64,000 nucleotides of DNA from UKL13-2 sp044229235 (lineage in GTDB: Bacteria; Pseudomonadota; Gammaproteobacteria; Burkholderiales; Usitatibacteraceae), in the NCBI GenBank assembly GCA_044229235.1, contig JBGATH010000015.1, positions 24,975 to 88,974 of the forward strand, in the 5' to 3' direction. Below are positions 26,002-34,975 of this stretch, one piece after another. How positions within the stretch are numbered: the stretch's first letter is position 1; every line of letters begins with the position of its first letter. The translations under genes were made by a program, and so were the position numbers. The notes below the pieces were generated by a model that worked only from the letters and a program-made list of their open reading frames with translations, did not search any database and had not been told where the DNA came from.

Positions 26002-27186
26002 TTAGTCCGCCTGTTTCCGCAGGAACGCCGGGATGTCATACATCTCGACGCCTGATTGCTGCATGGCGCTCACGGTGGCATCGCGGCGGCGGCGGGTGAC
26101 CGCCGGCGCGTCGAGCTCGTGATAGTTGATGGCACCGGCCGGTGATGCCATCGGCGCGCCAATTGCGTCGTCAGTACCGGTACGGGCCATGTGCGGTGCC
26201 GAGTACACCATTTGCGGCTGGCGCTTGGACACCGAGCCACCGAGCCCGGTCGCCACGATCGTCACGCGCAACTGGTCACCGATGCTCTCATCGAGCACGC
26301 TGCCGAAGATCACCGTGGCATCTTCCGCGGTGAAGCTGCGGATGGTGTTCATGACTTCGTGCACTTCCTTGAGCTTGAGCGACTTGCTGGCGGTGATGTT
26401 GACCAGCACACCACGCGCACCGGTCAGGTTCACGTCCTCCAGCAGCGGCGACGCCGCAGCGCGTTCGGCGGCAACTTGCGCGCGGTCCGGGCCGGAGGCC
26501 ATGGCCGAGCCCATCATCGCCACCCCGTTTTCGCTCATCACCGTGCGCACGTCGGCAAAATCCACGTTGACCAGGCCCGGACAGTTGATGACCTCGGCGA
26601 TACCGGCGACGGCACCGTTGAGCACATCGTTCGACGCCCTGAACGCGTCTTCGTAGGACACATCGTCGCCCAACACTTCCATCAAACGGTCGTTGGGGAT
26701 GATGATCAACGAATCCACGTGCTGCTTCAGTTGCTCGATGCCGGCTTCGGCAATTTTCTTGCGCTTGCCTTCGAACGCGAACGGCTTGGTGACCACCGCT
26801 ACCGTCAGCACGCCCATCTCGCGGGCGATTTCGGCCACGATCGGCGCCGCGCCGGTACCGGTTCCGCCACCCATGCCGGCGGTGATGAACAACATGTCCG
26901 CACCCTGGATCATCTCGGCGATGCGTTCACGGTCTTCCATCGCCGCACTGCGGCCCACTTCAGGATTGGCACCCGCACCCAGGCCCTTGGTCACATTGCC
27001 ACCCAGCTGCATGGTGATCTTGGACTGGTTGCGTTTCAACGCCTGCGCATCGGTGTTGGCACAGATGAATTCCACGCCCGCCACGCCGTTGTTGATCATG
27101 TGGTCGACTGCATTGCCGCCGCAGCCGCCGACACCGATCACCTTGATGATCGCTTCCGGTTGCTCTGTATCGATTAACTCAATCAT
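26002..27186 (-). CDS. ftsZ: cell division GTPase FtsZ
   Basis: 394 aa. GTP-binding tubulin signature GGGTGTG at residues 106-112, N-terminal KVIGVGGCGGNAV, T7 loop region NVDFADVRTVM, and the conserved C-terminal tail DIPAFLRKQ that binds FtsA and ZipA. FtsZ forms the cytokinetic ring. It is last of the core dcw genes, 97 bases after ftsA, and ends in a strong hairpin. A variable linker (about residues 317-380) separates the polymerising domain from the tail. Confidence 0.98.
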   Translation of the reverse strand: MIELIDTEQPEAIIKVIGVGGCGGNAVDHMINNGVAGVEFICANTDAQALKRNQSKITMQLGGNVTKGLGAGANPEVGRSAAMEDRERIAEMIQGADMLFITAGMGGGTGTGAAPIVAEIAREMGVLTVAVVTKPFAFEGKRKKIAEAGIEQLKQHVDSLIIIPNDRLMEVLGDDVSYEDAFRASNDVLNGAVAGIAEVINCPGLVNVDFADVRTVMSENGVAMMGSAMASGPDRAQVAAERAAASPLLEDVNLTGARGVLVNITASKSLKLKEVHEVMNTIRSFTAEDATVIFGSVLDESIGDQLRVTIVATGLGGSVSKRQPQMVYSAPHMARTGTDDAIGAPMASPAGAINYHELDAPAVTRRRRDATVSAMQQSGVEMYDIPAFLRKQAD

Positions 27187-27283
27187 GCCTGCTCTCCTCT
27201 GCTGTGAAACAACTCAAAAAAAGAACCCATTGCCGCTTGAACACTTTTCGGAAACCGCTTCAAAAACATCGCCTGCAATTTCC

Positions 27284-28522
27284 TCAGAAATTCCCCTTAA
27301 ACCAGCTCGCCATCTTTTCGAACACGCTCTTGAAATTTGCCGTATGCATGCGCACGTGCTCGTCGCGCTTCTTTTGCTCCAGCGCGGAGACCAGCAAGCC
27401 CACGCCGGTCGAGTACCGCGGATTGCGTACCACTTCCGCGAGGCCCCCTGAATAGCTCGGCACCCCCAGGCGCACCGGCATGTGAAATACCTCTTCGCCC
27501 AGTTCCACCATCCCCTGCATGGCCGCACTGCCGCCGGTCAGCACGATGCCGGAGGACAGCAATTCCTCGAAGCCTGAGGCGCGCAACTCACGCTGGATCA
27601 GTGAATACAGCTCCTCGACGCGTGGCTCGATCACTTCCGCCAGGGTCTGGCGCGACATCTGCCGCGGCTCGCGGTCGCCCACGCCCGGCACCTCGATGAC
27701 ATCGTTGACGCTGGCCAGCTGCCGCAGCGCACAGCCGTGGGAAATCTTGATGTCTTCCGCGTCCTTGGTCGGCGTGCGCAGGGCCATGGCGATATCGTTG
27801 GTGATCTGGTCGCCGGCGATGGGGATGACCGCCGTATGCCGGATCGCGCCGCCGGTGAACACGGCGATGTCGGTGGTGCCGCCGCCGATGTCGACCAGGC
27901 ACACGCCCAGGTCTTTTTCATCCTGCGACAGCACGGCGATGGCCGAGGCCAGCGGCTGCAGCACCAGGTCGCGTACTTCCAGCCCGCAGCGCCGCACGCA
28001 CTTCATGATGTTCTGCGCTGCCGACACCGCGCCGGTAACAATGTGCACCTTCACTTCCAGACGCACGCCGGACATGCCTACCGGTTCGCGCACGTCCTCC
28101 TGGCCGTCGATGATGAATTCCTGGGTGAGGATGTGCAGGATCTGCTGATCCATCGGGATGTTGACCGCACGCGCCGTCTCAATCACCCGGTCCACATCGA
28201 ACTGCGAGACTTCCTTGTCCTTTATGGCCACCATGCCGTGCGAGTTGAAGCTCTTGATGTGCGAGCCGGCGATGCCGGTCAGCACATCCTTGATCTTCAC
28301 ATCGGCCATCAACTCGGCCTCCTCCAGCGCACGCTGGATGCCGGTGACCGTGGCCTCGATGTTCACCACCACGCCCTTTTTCAGCCCCTTCGACGGCTGC
28401 TGACCGATGCCGAGAATTTCCAGCGCGCCATCGGGCGTGATCTCGGCGACGATGGCGATGATCTTCGACGTGCCGATATCGAGCGCGACCAGCAGGTTTT
28501 TGGTTTCGCGTGGCTTGTTCAT
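27284..28522 (-). CDS. ftsA: cell division protein FtsA
   Basis: 412 aa actin-fold ATPase. Phosphate 1 region LLVALDIGTSKIIAIVAEI (9-27), SHIKSFNSHGMVAI in the 1C domain, phosphate 2 VCLVDIGGGTTDIAVF near residue 205, and a C-terminal amphipathic helix (FEKMASWFKGNF) that tethers it to the membrane. FtsA anchors FtsZ and recruits later division proteins. It lies between ftsQ (41-base gap) and ftsZ. Confidence 0.97.
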   Translation of the reverse strand: MNKPRETKNLLVALDIGTSKIIAIVAEITPDGALEILGIGQQPSKGLKKGVVVNIEATVTGIQRALEEAELMADVKIKDVLTGIAGSHIKSFNSHGMVAIKDKEVSQFDVDRVIETARAVNIPMDQQILHILTQEFIIDGQEDVREPVGMSGVRLEVKVHIVTGAVSAAQNIMKCVRRCGLEVRDLVLQPLASAIAVLSQDEKDLGVCLVDIGGGTTDIAVFTGGAIRHTAVIPIAGDQITNDIAMALRTPTKDAEDIKISHGCALRQLASVNDVIEVPGVGDREPRQMSRQTLAEVIEPRVEELYSLIQRELRASGFEELLSSGIVLTGGSAAMQGMVELGEEVFHMPVRLGVPSYSGGLAEVVRNPRYSTGVGLLVSALEQKKRDEHVRMHTANFKSVFEKMASWFKGNF

Positions 28523-28563
28523 GCCCGGTTCCGATGCTTCGCTTGAGTCATGTTTGGTTCCGA

Positions 28564-29382
28564 TTAATTTTTTCGCGCCGGCTTGGGGGCAACCGCCGGC
28601 TTGGCCAGCACGGCCCGAACTGCAAGGCCGGTCTGGTAACGCATATCCACCCGCGCATTGGCCGCCTGCAGCACCGGCACGCGCGGATAGGCCTGAATGA
28701 AACGTGCCAGGCGCAGTTCCGCATCGTTGCGCCCGAGTTCGATGGTGCTGCCGTTGTCCAGCTTCATCTGCCAGGCGCGTCGCGGCGACAGGCGCAACTC
28801 CGCCAGCGCGGGCCCCAGCGCGGCGAGCGGCTTGCTCAAAACCGAAAACTGCATCATCACTTCGCGAGAGCTGCCCGCCGGACCGGCCAGCAGGGGCAGT
28901 TTCTCCTCCGCATCGGCATCGGCCTCAAACACCTCGCCGAACGAATTGACCAGCAGGCTTTGTTCGGCCTCGGTGTCGGCACCCGCCACTTGCCAGCGTG
29001 CGAACGGCCGATGCTCTTCAATGTGAATCTCCAGCGTGCCGGGAAAGCGCCGTCGCACGTCCACGTCGCGTACCCACTCCACCTGCTTCACCACGGACTT
29101 CACCTGGTTGAGATCGGTGCGCAGCATGCTGCCGCCCAGGGCCTGTATGCCACCGGCGATGCGCTTGAGTTCGGCGGCATCGACGCGTTTCATTTCGCCG
29201 GCAACGCCGGCAAAACGAACCTCGCGGATCGGCAAGGGATTCCACTGCGCGTTGATCTTTGACACGCCGGCCATCACCAGCCACACCGCCGCGCCCGCGA
29301 GCAGCATCGCCGCGAATGCCGCGCCGAGCACGACGCTGCGCTTGCGGGTGAATGAGTCGATGCTGTTATCGTTCTTGGCCAT
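28564..29382 (-). CDS. ftsQ: cell division protein FtsQ
   Basis: 272 aa. A short cytoplasmic N-terminus, one transmembrane segment (about 18-37), a POTRA domain (about 45-115, opening NPLPIREVRFAGVAGEMKR) and the periplasmic FtsQ beta domain with FARWQVAGADTEAEQSLLVN. FtsQ links early and late divisome proteins and binds FtsB and FtsL. It starts 3 bases after ddl. The C-terminal tail is Lys/Pro/Ala-rich. Confidence 0.95.
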   Translation of the reverse strand: MAKNDNSIDSFTRKRSVVLGAAFAAMLLAGAAVWLVMAGVSKINAQWNPLPIREVRFAGVAGEMKRVDAAELKRIAGGIQALGGSMLRTDLNQVKSVVKQVEWVRDVDVRRRFPGTLEIHIEEHRPFARWQVAGADTEAEQSLLVNSFGEVFEADADAEEKLPLLAGPAGSSREVMMQFSVLSKPLAALGPALAELRLSPRRAWQMKLDNGSTIELGRNDAELRLARFIQAYPRVPVLQAANARVDMRYQTGLAVRAVLAKPAVAPKPARKN

Positions 29383-29385
29383 GGG

Positions 29386-30300
29386 TCAGGATTTGAGCGA
29401 CGCGTTTTGCAGGATGCGCACACACAGGTCGGGATAGCTCATGCCGACCGCGCGCGCTGCCATCGGCACCAGCGAGTGGCCGGTCATGCCGGGCGAGGTG
29501 TTCATTTCAAGGAAGCTGTAGCGTCCGTCCGGCGCCAGCATCATGTCGGCGCGACCCCAGCCTTCGCAGCCCAGCACGCGAAATGCCTTCAGCGTCATCG
29601 CCCGGATTTCGTCCTCAAGATCGGCGCGGATTCCCGACGGGCAGTGATACTTGACGTCGTCGGTGAAGTACTTGTTCTTGTAGTCGTACGCACCTTCCGG
29701 CGCTTCGATGCGGATCAGCGGCAGCGCGTCCTGTCCGACTACCGATGCGGTCAGTTCCTGGCCGGCAATGAACTCCTCGGCGATCACCAGCGGATCCAAT
29801 CTGCAGCAAAGCTGAAAAGCGCCCGGCAGTTCGCCCGCAGTGAATACCTTGGTGACGCCGATGCTGGAACCCTCGCGCGCCGGCTTGACGATCAGCGGCA
29901 GCTTCAGCTCGTCGATCACCTTTACCCAGTCGCTTTCGGCCGTGAGCATGCGGTATTTCGGCGTGGGGATGCCCGCCGATTGCCACACCAGCTTGGTCCG
30001 CCATTTGTCCATCGCCAGCGCCGAACCCATGACGCCGGAACCCGTGTAGGGAATCTTCAAGGTTTCAAGCACACCCTGCACGGTGCCGTCTTCACCGAAG
30101 CGGCCGTGCAGCGCGATAAACACGCGATCGAACTTTTCGCGCGGCAGGTCGAACAGCGAATGCATCACCGGATCGAAGGCGTGCGCGTCCACGCCCTTCT
30201 CGCGCAGCGCAGCCAGGACGCCATTGCCGGAGAGCAGGGAAATCTCCCGCTCTGCCGACGGGCCACCCATGAGGACGGCCACCTTTCCCAGTGTTTTCAC
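29386..30300 (-). CDS. ddlB: D-alanine-D-alanine ligase
   Basis: 304 aa from a GTG at 30300 (VKTLGKVAVLMGGPSAER). A longer frame to 30417 would run through a palindromic repeat and is rejected. ATP-grasp landmarks: GRFGEDGTVQGVLE, LPLIVKPAREGSSIGV near residue 135, and the C-terminal EMNTSPGMTGHSLVP. It makes the D-Ala-D-Ala dipeptide added by MurF. The dcw location supports the ddlB symbol. Repeat copy D lies directly upstream, between murB and this start. Confidence 0.95.
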   Translation of the reverse strand: MKTLGKVAVLMGGPSAEREISLLSGNGVLAALREKGVDAHAFDPVMHSLFDLPREKFDRVFIALHGRFGEDGTVQGVLETLKIPYTGSGVMGSALAMDKWRTKLVWQSAGIPTPKYRMLTAESDWVKVIDELKLPLIVKPAREGSSIGVTKVFTAGELPGAFQLCCRLDPLVIAEEFIAGQELTASVVGQDALPLIRIEAPEGAYDYKNKYFTDDVKYHCPSGIRADLEDEIRAMTLKAFRVLGCEGWGRADMMLAPDGRYSFLEMNTSPGMTGHSLVPMAARAVGMSYPDLCVRILQNASLKS

Positions 30301-30314
30301 GTCACTACTCAATT

Positions 30315-30382
30315 CAGAACTCCAATACCCGCGCGCCCTCCAGAGGCAAAATGCCCTGCGAGCCCCGCCAATGCTTGATCTA
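30315..30382 (-). repeat. dispersed palindromic repeat, copy D (murB/ddl gap)
   Basis: On the minus strand it reads CAAGCATTGGCGGGGCTCGC and ends GGGTATTGGAGTTCTG, a diverged version of copies A-C. The arms have lost some complementarity. It fills the gap between the murB stop (30398) and the ddl start (30300). Confidence 0.7.
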
Positions 30383-30397
30383 GGCAGTCGAGTCGAT

Positions 30398-31309
30398 TCA
30401 TGCTGCCTCCCCGACAATCTTCACTTCGCGTACCAGTTCCACTCCGGTCTTTGCCTTCACCGTGGCCTGCATGTGCGCGATCATGTCTTCGATATCGGCC
30501 GCCGTCGCGCTGCCGGTGTTGATGATGAAATTCGCGTGCTTCACCGACACCTGCGCGCCGCCGATGGTGTAACCCTTCAACCCGCACGACTCGACCAGCC
30601 GCGCCGCGAAGTCGCCGGGCGGGTTGCGAAAAGTCGAGCCGGCGTTGGGCTTGTCCAGCGGCTGCGAGGCCATGCGTTTGGCCAGCAGCTCCTTGATGCG
30701 CGCCTGTGCCGCCGCGGCATCGCCGGGCGGGAAGCGGAAGCGGGCGGCAACGAACCATTCTTCGCCGGCAAACCGGGGCGCCACATGGCGGTAGCCGATG
30801 TCGTAATCTGCCTTGGACCGCGTGTGCAGTTCGCCCTTGCGATCGATGGTGGTGCAGTCCAGCACCTGTTCCCAGGTCTCGGTTCCATAACAGCCGGCGT
30901 TCATGGCCAGCGCACCGCCCACCGTACCGGGCACGCCCGCCAGCCATTCGGCACCGCCGAAGGAATGCTTCGCCGCAAACTTGGCCACATGCGGTGAGGC
31001 CACGCCGGCGCCAGCAACGACCAAGCCCCCGTCCAGCGCAAGGCCGTGAACGTTTGGCGTGGTCAATACGACCGTGCCTTGATAGCCGCCATCGCGCACC
31101 AGCAGGTTGCTGCCAAGACCGACGAACATGATCGGCTCGCCGGCGGGAACGGTCGGCAAAAATGCCTGCAGGTCTGCAAGATCTGCCGGCTTGAAGAATC
31201 GTTTTGCGCTGCCGCCCGCGCGCCACGACACGTGCCGCGACATCGGCTCGTTTTCGCGCAGTTCGCCGCGCCAGGCCGGCGCGAATTTGGCGGCTTCGCT
31301 CATGTTCAT
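30398..31309 (-). CDS. murB: UDP-N-acetylenolpyruvoylglucosamine reductase MurB
   Basis: 303 aa; ATG at 31309 overlaps the murC stop (ATGA). FAD-binding type with SWRAGGSAKRFFKPAD (about 28-43), GLGSNLLVRDGGYQG, GVPGTVGGALAMNAGCYG, and the catalytic Ser in NAGSTFRNPPG near residue 222. It is the shorter type II MurB, without the E. coli C-terminal insert. It reduces enolpyruvyl-UDP-GlcNAc to UDP-MurNAc. Confidence 0.96.
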   Translation of the reverse strand: MNMSEAAKFAPAWRGELRENEPMSRHVSWRAGGSAKRFFKPADLADLQAFLPTVPAGEPIMFVGLGSNLLVRDGGYQGTVVLTTPNVHGLALDGGLVVAGAGVASPHVAKFAAKHSFGGAEWLAGVPGTVGGALAMNAGCYGTETWEQVLDCTTIDRKGELHTRSKADYDIGYRHVAPRFAGEEWFVAARFRFPPGDAAAAQARIKELLAKRMASQPLDKPNAGSTFRNPPGDFAARLVESCGLKGYTIGGAQVSVKHANFIINTGSATAADIEDMIAHMQATVKAKTGVELVREVKIVGEAA

Positions 31310-32703
31310 TCACCGCCTCCGCCGCCCGCCAGCGCCGGCGCCACCCCGCCGACCGAACCTGCGCCCATGGTGATGACGATGTCGCCATCCTTGACGCGAC
31401 TCATCACGGCGTCCCGGATCTCCGCGACCTTTTCAACAAACAGCGGCTCGACTCTTCCCAGCACGCGGATGGCACGCGTCAGCGCCCGGCCATCGGCCGC
31501 GACGATCGGGGCCTCGCCCGCCGGATAGACATCAGCCAGCACCAACTCGTCGGCCGTCGACAACACCTTGACGAAGTCCTCGAACAGGTCGCGGGTACGG
31601 GTAAAGCGATGCGGCTGGAAGGCCAGCAGGATGCGTTTTCCCGGAAACGCGCCGCGCGCGGCCTTGAGCACCGCATCCATTTCCACCGGGTGATGGCCGT
31701 AATCATCGATCAGCGTGAAATGACCGCCTGCGGGAATCAGTACTTCGCCGTAGCGCTGGAAGCGGCGCCCCACACCGGTGAAGGTGGACAGTGCCCGCGC
31801 GATGTGCGCGTCATCGATGCCAATCTCGCGGGCGATGGCAATCGCCGACAGGGCATTGAGCACATTGTGCATGCCGGCCAGGTTGAGTTCGACGTCCAGC
31901 ACTTTGCGGTCACGCCGGCTGACCGCGGTGAATTTCATCCGGCCATTGGCCGCGCTGACGTTCACCGCACGCAGCTCCACATCCTCGCCCAAGCCATAGG
32001 TAATCACCGGCTTGGTAATGCGCGGCAGGATTTCGCGGATGTTCGGGTCGTCGGCGCACACCACCGCGAGGCCGTAGAACGGCAGGTGCTCAAGGAACTC
32101 GACGAACGCCGACTTCAGCTTGCCGAAGTCGTGCTCGTAGGTGTCCATGTGGTCCTGGTCGATGTTGGTGACCACCGCCATGATCGGTTGCAGGTACAGG
32201 AACGAGGCGTCGGACTCGTCGGCCTCCGCGACCAGGTATTCGCCCTTGCCCAGACGCGCATTGGTACCGATGGAGTTGAGCCGTCCGCCGATGACACAGG
32301 TCGGATCGAGGCCGGCTTCGCCCAGCACATGTGAAATCAGCGAGGTCGTCGTGGTCTTGCCGTGGGTGCCGGCAACGGCAATGCCCTGCTTGAAGCGCAT
32401 CAGCTCGGCCAGCATCATGGCGCGCGGCACCACCGGTACGCGCGCGGCCTTGGCTGCGACCACTTCCGGGTTATCGGCCTTTACGGCGCTGGAGGTGACG
32501 ATGACATCGGCGCCGGCAATGTTGTTGGCGACGTGGCCGATCAACACCTTGGCGCCCAGCGACTGCAGGCGCTTCACGACGGCCGACTCGGCGATATCGG
32601 AGCCACTGACGTGGTAACCGAGATTGAGCAGCACCTCGGCGATGCCGGACATGCCGGAGCCGCCAATGCCGATGAAGTGGAGCTGTTTGATTTTTTGTTT
32701 CAT
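31306..32703 (-). CDS. murC: UDP-N-acetylmuramate-L-alanine ligase MurC
   Basis: 465 aa from the ATG at 32703 (overlaps the murG stop as ATGA). Rossmann start QLHFIGIGGSGMSGIAEVL (7-25), ATP loop AVAGTHGKTTTTSLISH near 110, DESDASFLYL, and the C-terminal YGHHPVEM and ITMGAGSV blocks. It adds L-Ala to UDP-MurNAc. A longer frame exists upstream but lies wholly inside murG. Confidence 0.97.
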   Translation of the reverse strand: MKQKIKQLHFIGIGGSGMSGIAEVLLNLGYHVSGSDIAESAVVKRLQSLGAKVLIGHVANNIAGADVIVTSSAVKADNPEVVAAKAARVPVVPRAMMLAELMRFKQGIAVAGTHGKTTTTSLISHVLGEAGLDPTCVIGGRLNSIGTNARLGKGEYLVAEADESDASFLYLQPIMAVVTNIDQDHMDTYEHDFGKLKSAFVEFLEHLPFYGLAVVCADDPNIREILPRITKPVITYGLGEDVELRAVNVSAANGRMKFTAVSRRDRKVLDVELNLAGMHNVLNALSAIAIAREIGIDDAHIARALSTFTGVGRRFQRYGEVLIPAGGHFTLIDDYGHHPVEMDAVLKAARGAFPGKRILLAFQPHRFTRTRDLFEDFVKVLSTADELVLADVYPAGEAPIVAADGRALTRAIRVLGRVEPLFVEKVAEIRDAVMSRVKDGDIVITMGAGSVGGVAPALAGGGGGE

Positions 32704-33806
32704 GCCGCCAATTCCATGCAGGCGTTTGCGCAGTGCAGCGTCGCATCGGGCTTGCCCAAGGCGCGGGCCGCGGCGGCCATGGCCAGCAGCTTCTCGCGCG
32801 TCAGTGATTTGAGTTGCGCTGCCAGCGACTGCGGTGTGTTTTCGAGTTGCTTCAGCAGCAGGCCTGCGCCGGCATCGGCGAGGAAGCGTGCGTTCGCTTC
32901 CTGTTCCTCTGCCACGAAGTACGGCAGCGGCACCAGCACACTGGCAACGCCCGCGGCAGCCAATTCGGCCACGGTGATGGCGCCCGAGCGGCAAAGCATC
33001 ACATCGCACCAGGCATACTTCGCGGCCATGTCATCGATGAACGGCAGCACGGTCGCGGTGACGTTTGCGGTTCGATAGGCGCTGACCAGTTCGCTGTAGT
33101 TCTTTTCACCCGACTGGTGAATCACCTCGGGGCGCGCCGATTCCGGCAGCGTCGCCAGCGCGGCGACCACCAGGTCATTGAGCGTTTTCGCGCCAAGGCT
33201 GCCACCGACGATCAGCAGGCGGATCGGCCCGCTACGGCCCGCCATGCGCGACTCGGGCACCGGCAACGCGGCGATGTCGGCGCGCACCGGTGTTCCCAGC
33301 CATTCCACGGTCTTCGGTTTTGGCAGCAGCTTCGCCAGCGCATTCTTCGGCACCTGGTCGAAGGTTTTCGGGAATCCCACCAGCACGCGATCCGCGATCA
33401 GCGCCAGCACGCGATTGGTGAGGCCGGCGTGCGCGCCCGGTTCGTGAACCACCAGCGGCTTGCCGCACAACACGCCCATCATGCCGCCGGGAAAGGCGAT
33501 GTAGCCGCCCATGGAAATCACCACGTCCGGCTTGATGCGGCGGATCACCGACAGCGACTGCCAGAACGCGCGCAGCAGCACCAGCGGCAGCAGCGCCCAG
33601 GCCAGCAGCCCCTTGCTGCGCACGCCGGACATCTGCACCACTTCGATCGGGTAGCCGACTTTGCCGACCAGCTTGTGCTCCATGCCCGCAGGCGTGGCCA
33701 GCCAGACTATGGCCCAGCCACGCTGCACCAGTACCTCGGCAATGGCCAGGCCGGGATAGGTGTGGCCGCCGGTGCCCGCAGCCATGATGAGTGCGGTCTT
33801 TTTCAT
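32700..33806 (-). CDS. murG: lipid II synthase MurG
   Basis: 368 aa from the ATG at 33806, which overlaps the ftsW stop as ATGA. GT-B glycosyltransferase with N-terminal IMAAGTGGHTYPGLAIAE (7-24), VVISMGGYIAFPGGMMG near 95, VVHEPGAHAGLTNRVL, LLIVGGSLGAKTLND and LCRSGAITVAELAAAGVAS. It adds GlcNAc to lipid I at the inner face of the cytoplasmic membrane. The family normally reads HEQNA where this protein has HEPGA, a notable change at the conserved acceptor region. Confidence 0.95.
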   Translation of the reverse strand: MKKTALIMAAGTGGHTYPGLAIAEVLVQRGWAIVWLATPAGMEHKLVGKVGYPIEVVQMSGVRSKGLLAWALLPLVLLRAFWQSLSVIRRIKPDVVISMGGYIAFPGGMMGVLCGKPLVVHEPGAHAGLTNRVLALIADRVLVGFPKTFDQVPKNALAKLLPKPKTVEWLGTPVRADIAALPVPESRMAGRSGPIRLLIVGGSLGAKTLNDLVVAALATLPESARPEVIHQSGEKNYSELVSAYRTANVTATVLPFIDDMAAKYAWCDVMLCRSGAITVAELAAAGVASVLVPLPYFVAEEQEANARFLADAGAGLLLKQLENTPQSLAAQLKSLTREKLLAMAAAARALGKPDATLHCANACMELAA

Positions 33807-34975
33807 CCGCGTCGCACTCCCTTCATGGCGCTCGATGTGGTGCGATTTTCCGCGTCGATGCGCAACAGCACCGCGACCGCGATGCAGTTGACGATGATGC
33901 CGCTGCCGCCGTAGGACAGGAACGGTAGCGTCAGGCCTTTGGTGGGCAGCAGGCCCATGTTCACGCCCATGTTGATGAAAGCCTGCACCGCCAGCCAGAT
34001 CGCAATGCCCTGCGCCACCAGCGCTGCAAAATACTTCTCGCGCATCATCGCGTCGCGGCCGACCATGAAGGCGCGGTAGATCAGCAGGGCAAACAGGGCG
34101 ATGACTACGGCGACACCGACGAAGCCGAGTTCCTCGGCCACCACGGCCAGCAGGAAGTCGGTGTGCGCCTCGGGCAGATAGAACAGCTTTTCCACGCTGC
34201 CGCCCAGGCCGACACCCAGCCATTCGCCGCGCCCGAATGCAATCAGCGAATGCGACAGCTGATAGCCCTTGCCGAGCGCATCGGCCCATGGGTCCATGTA
34301 GGAGGTGACGCGCTGCCAGCGGTAGGGCGAGGTCACCACCAGCGCCACGAACGACACCGCCAGCATGATGAGAAGTGCGACAAAGATGCGTCCGTTCAAT
34401 CCACCCAGGAACAGGATGCCCATGGCGATGGCCGTGATCACCACCAGCGCGCCGAAGTCGGGTTCGCGCAGCAGCAGTGCGCCGATGAACACCATCACCG
34501 ACAGCATCGGCAGGAAGCCCTTCTTGAAGTCGTGCATGAAGGCGGCCTTGCGCACGGTGTAGTCGGCCGCGTACAGCACCGCAAAGAACTTCATCAGTTC
34601 GGACGGCTGCATGCCCATGAAGCCGATGCGGATCCAGCGGCGGCTGCCGTTGACCTCCTTGCCGATGCCGGGAATAAGCACGATCACCAGCAGGAAGCCG
34701 CCGATGATGAACAGCGCGGGCGCAAATTTCTGCCAGGTCGCCACCGGAATCTGGAAGGCGGCGATTGCCGACACCACACCGAGCATCAGATAGATCGCAT
34801 GCTTCTGCAGAAAATACCAGGTGCGATAGCCGCTCATCTTCTCGGCCTCCGACATCGCGATCGAAGACGAATACACCATCACCAGGCCGATGGAAAGCAG
34901 CAGCACCACGCTCCAGAACAGCGACATGTCGAGTTCGGCGCGCGGCGCGTTGGCGAGCTGCGGGCTATACAGCAT
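33803..34975 (-). CDS. ftsW: lipid II polymerase FtsW
   Basis: 390 aa from the ATG at 34975; the longer frame to 35155 lies inside murD. About ten transmembrane segments of the SEDS family, with GSRRWIRIGFMGMQPSELMK near residue 120, LLREPDFGALVVI, and the C-terminal FLSYGGSGIIVNC. FtsW polymerises lipid II at the septum with its partner FtsI. It overlaps murD by 11 bases and murG by 4. Confidence 0.96.
   Translation of the reverse strand: MLYSPQLANAPRAELDMSLFWSVVLLLSIGLVMVYSSSIAMSEAEKMSGYRTWYFLQKHAIYLMLGVVSAIAAFQIPVATWQKFAPALFIIGGFLLVIVLIPGIGKEVNGSRRWIRIGFMGMQPSELMKFFAVLYAADYTVRKAAFMHDFKKGFLPMLSVMVFIGALLLREPDFGALVVITAIAMGILFLGGLNGRIFVALLIMLAVSFVALVVTSPYRWQRVTSYMDPWADALGKGYQLSHSLIAFGRGEWLGVGLGGSVEKLFYLPEAHTDFLLAVVAEELGFVGVAVVIALFALLIYRAFMVGRDAMMREKYFAALVAQGIAIWLAVQAFINMGVNMGLLPTKGLTLPFLSYGGSGIIVNCIAVAVLLRIDAENRTTSSAMKGVRRG

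Noticed and set aside
33010..34289. Extended starts of murC and murG
   Set aside because: Upstream in-frame stretches lie inside the preceding genes; ATGA overlaps at 32700-32703 and 33803-33806 define the starts.
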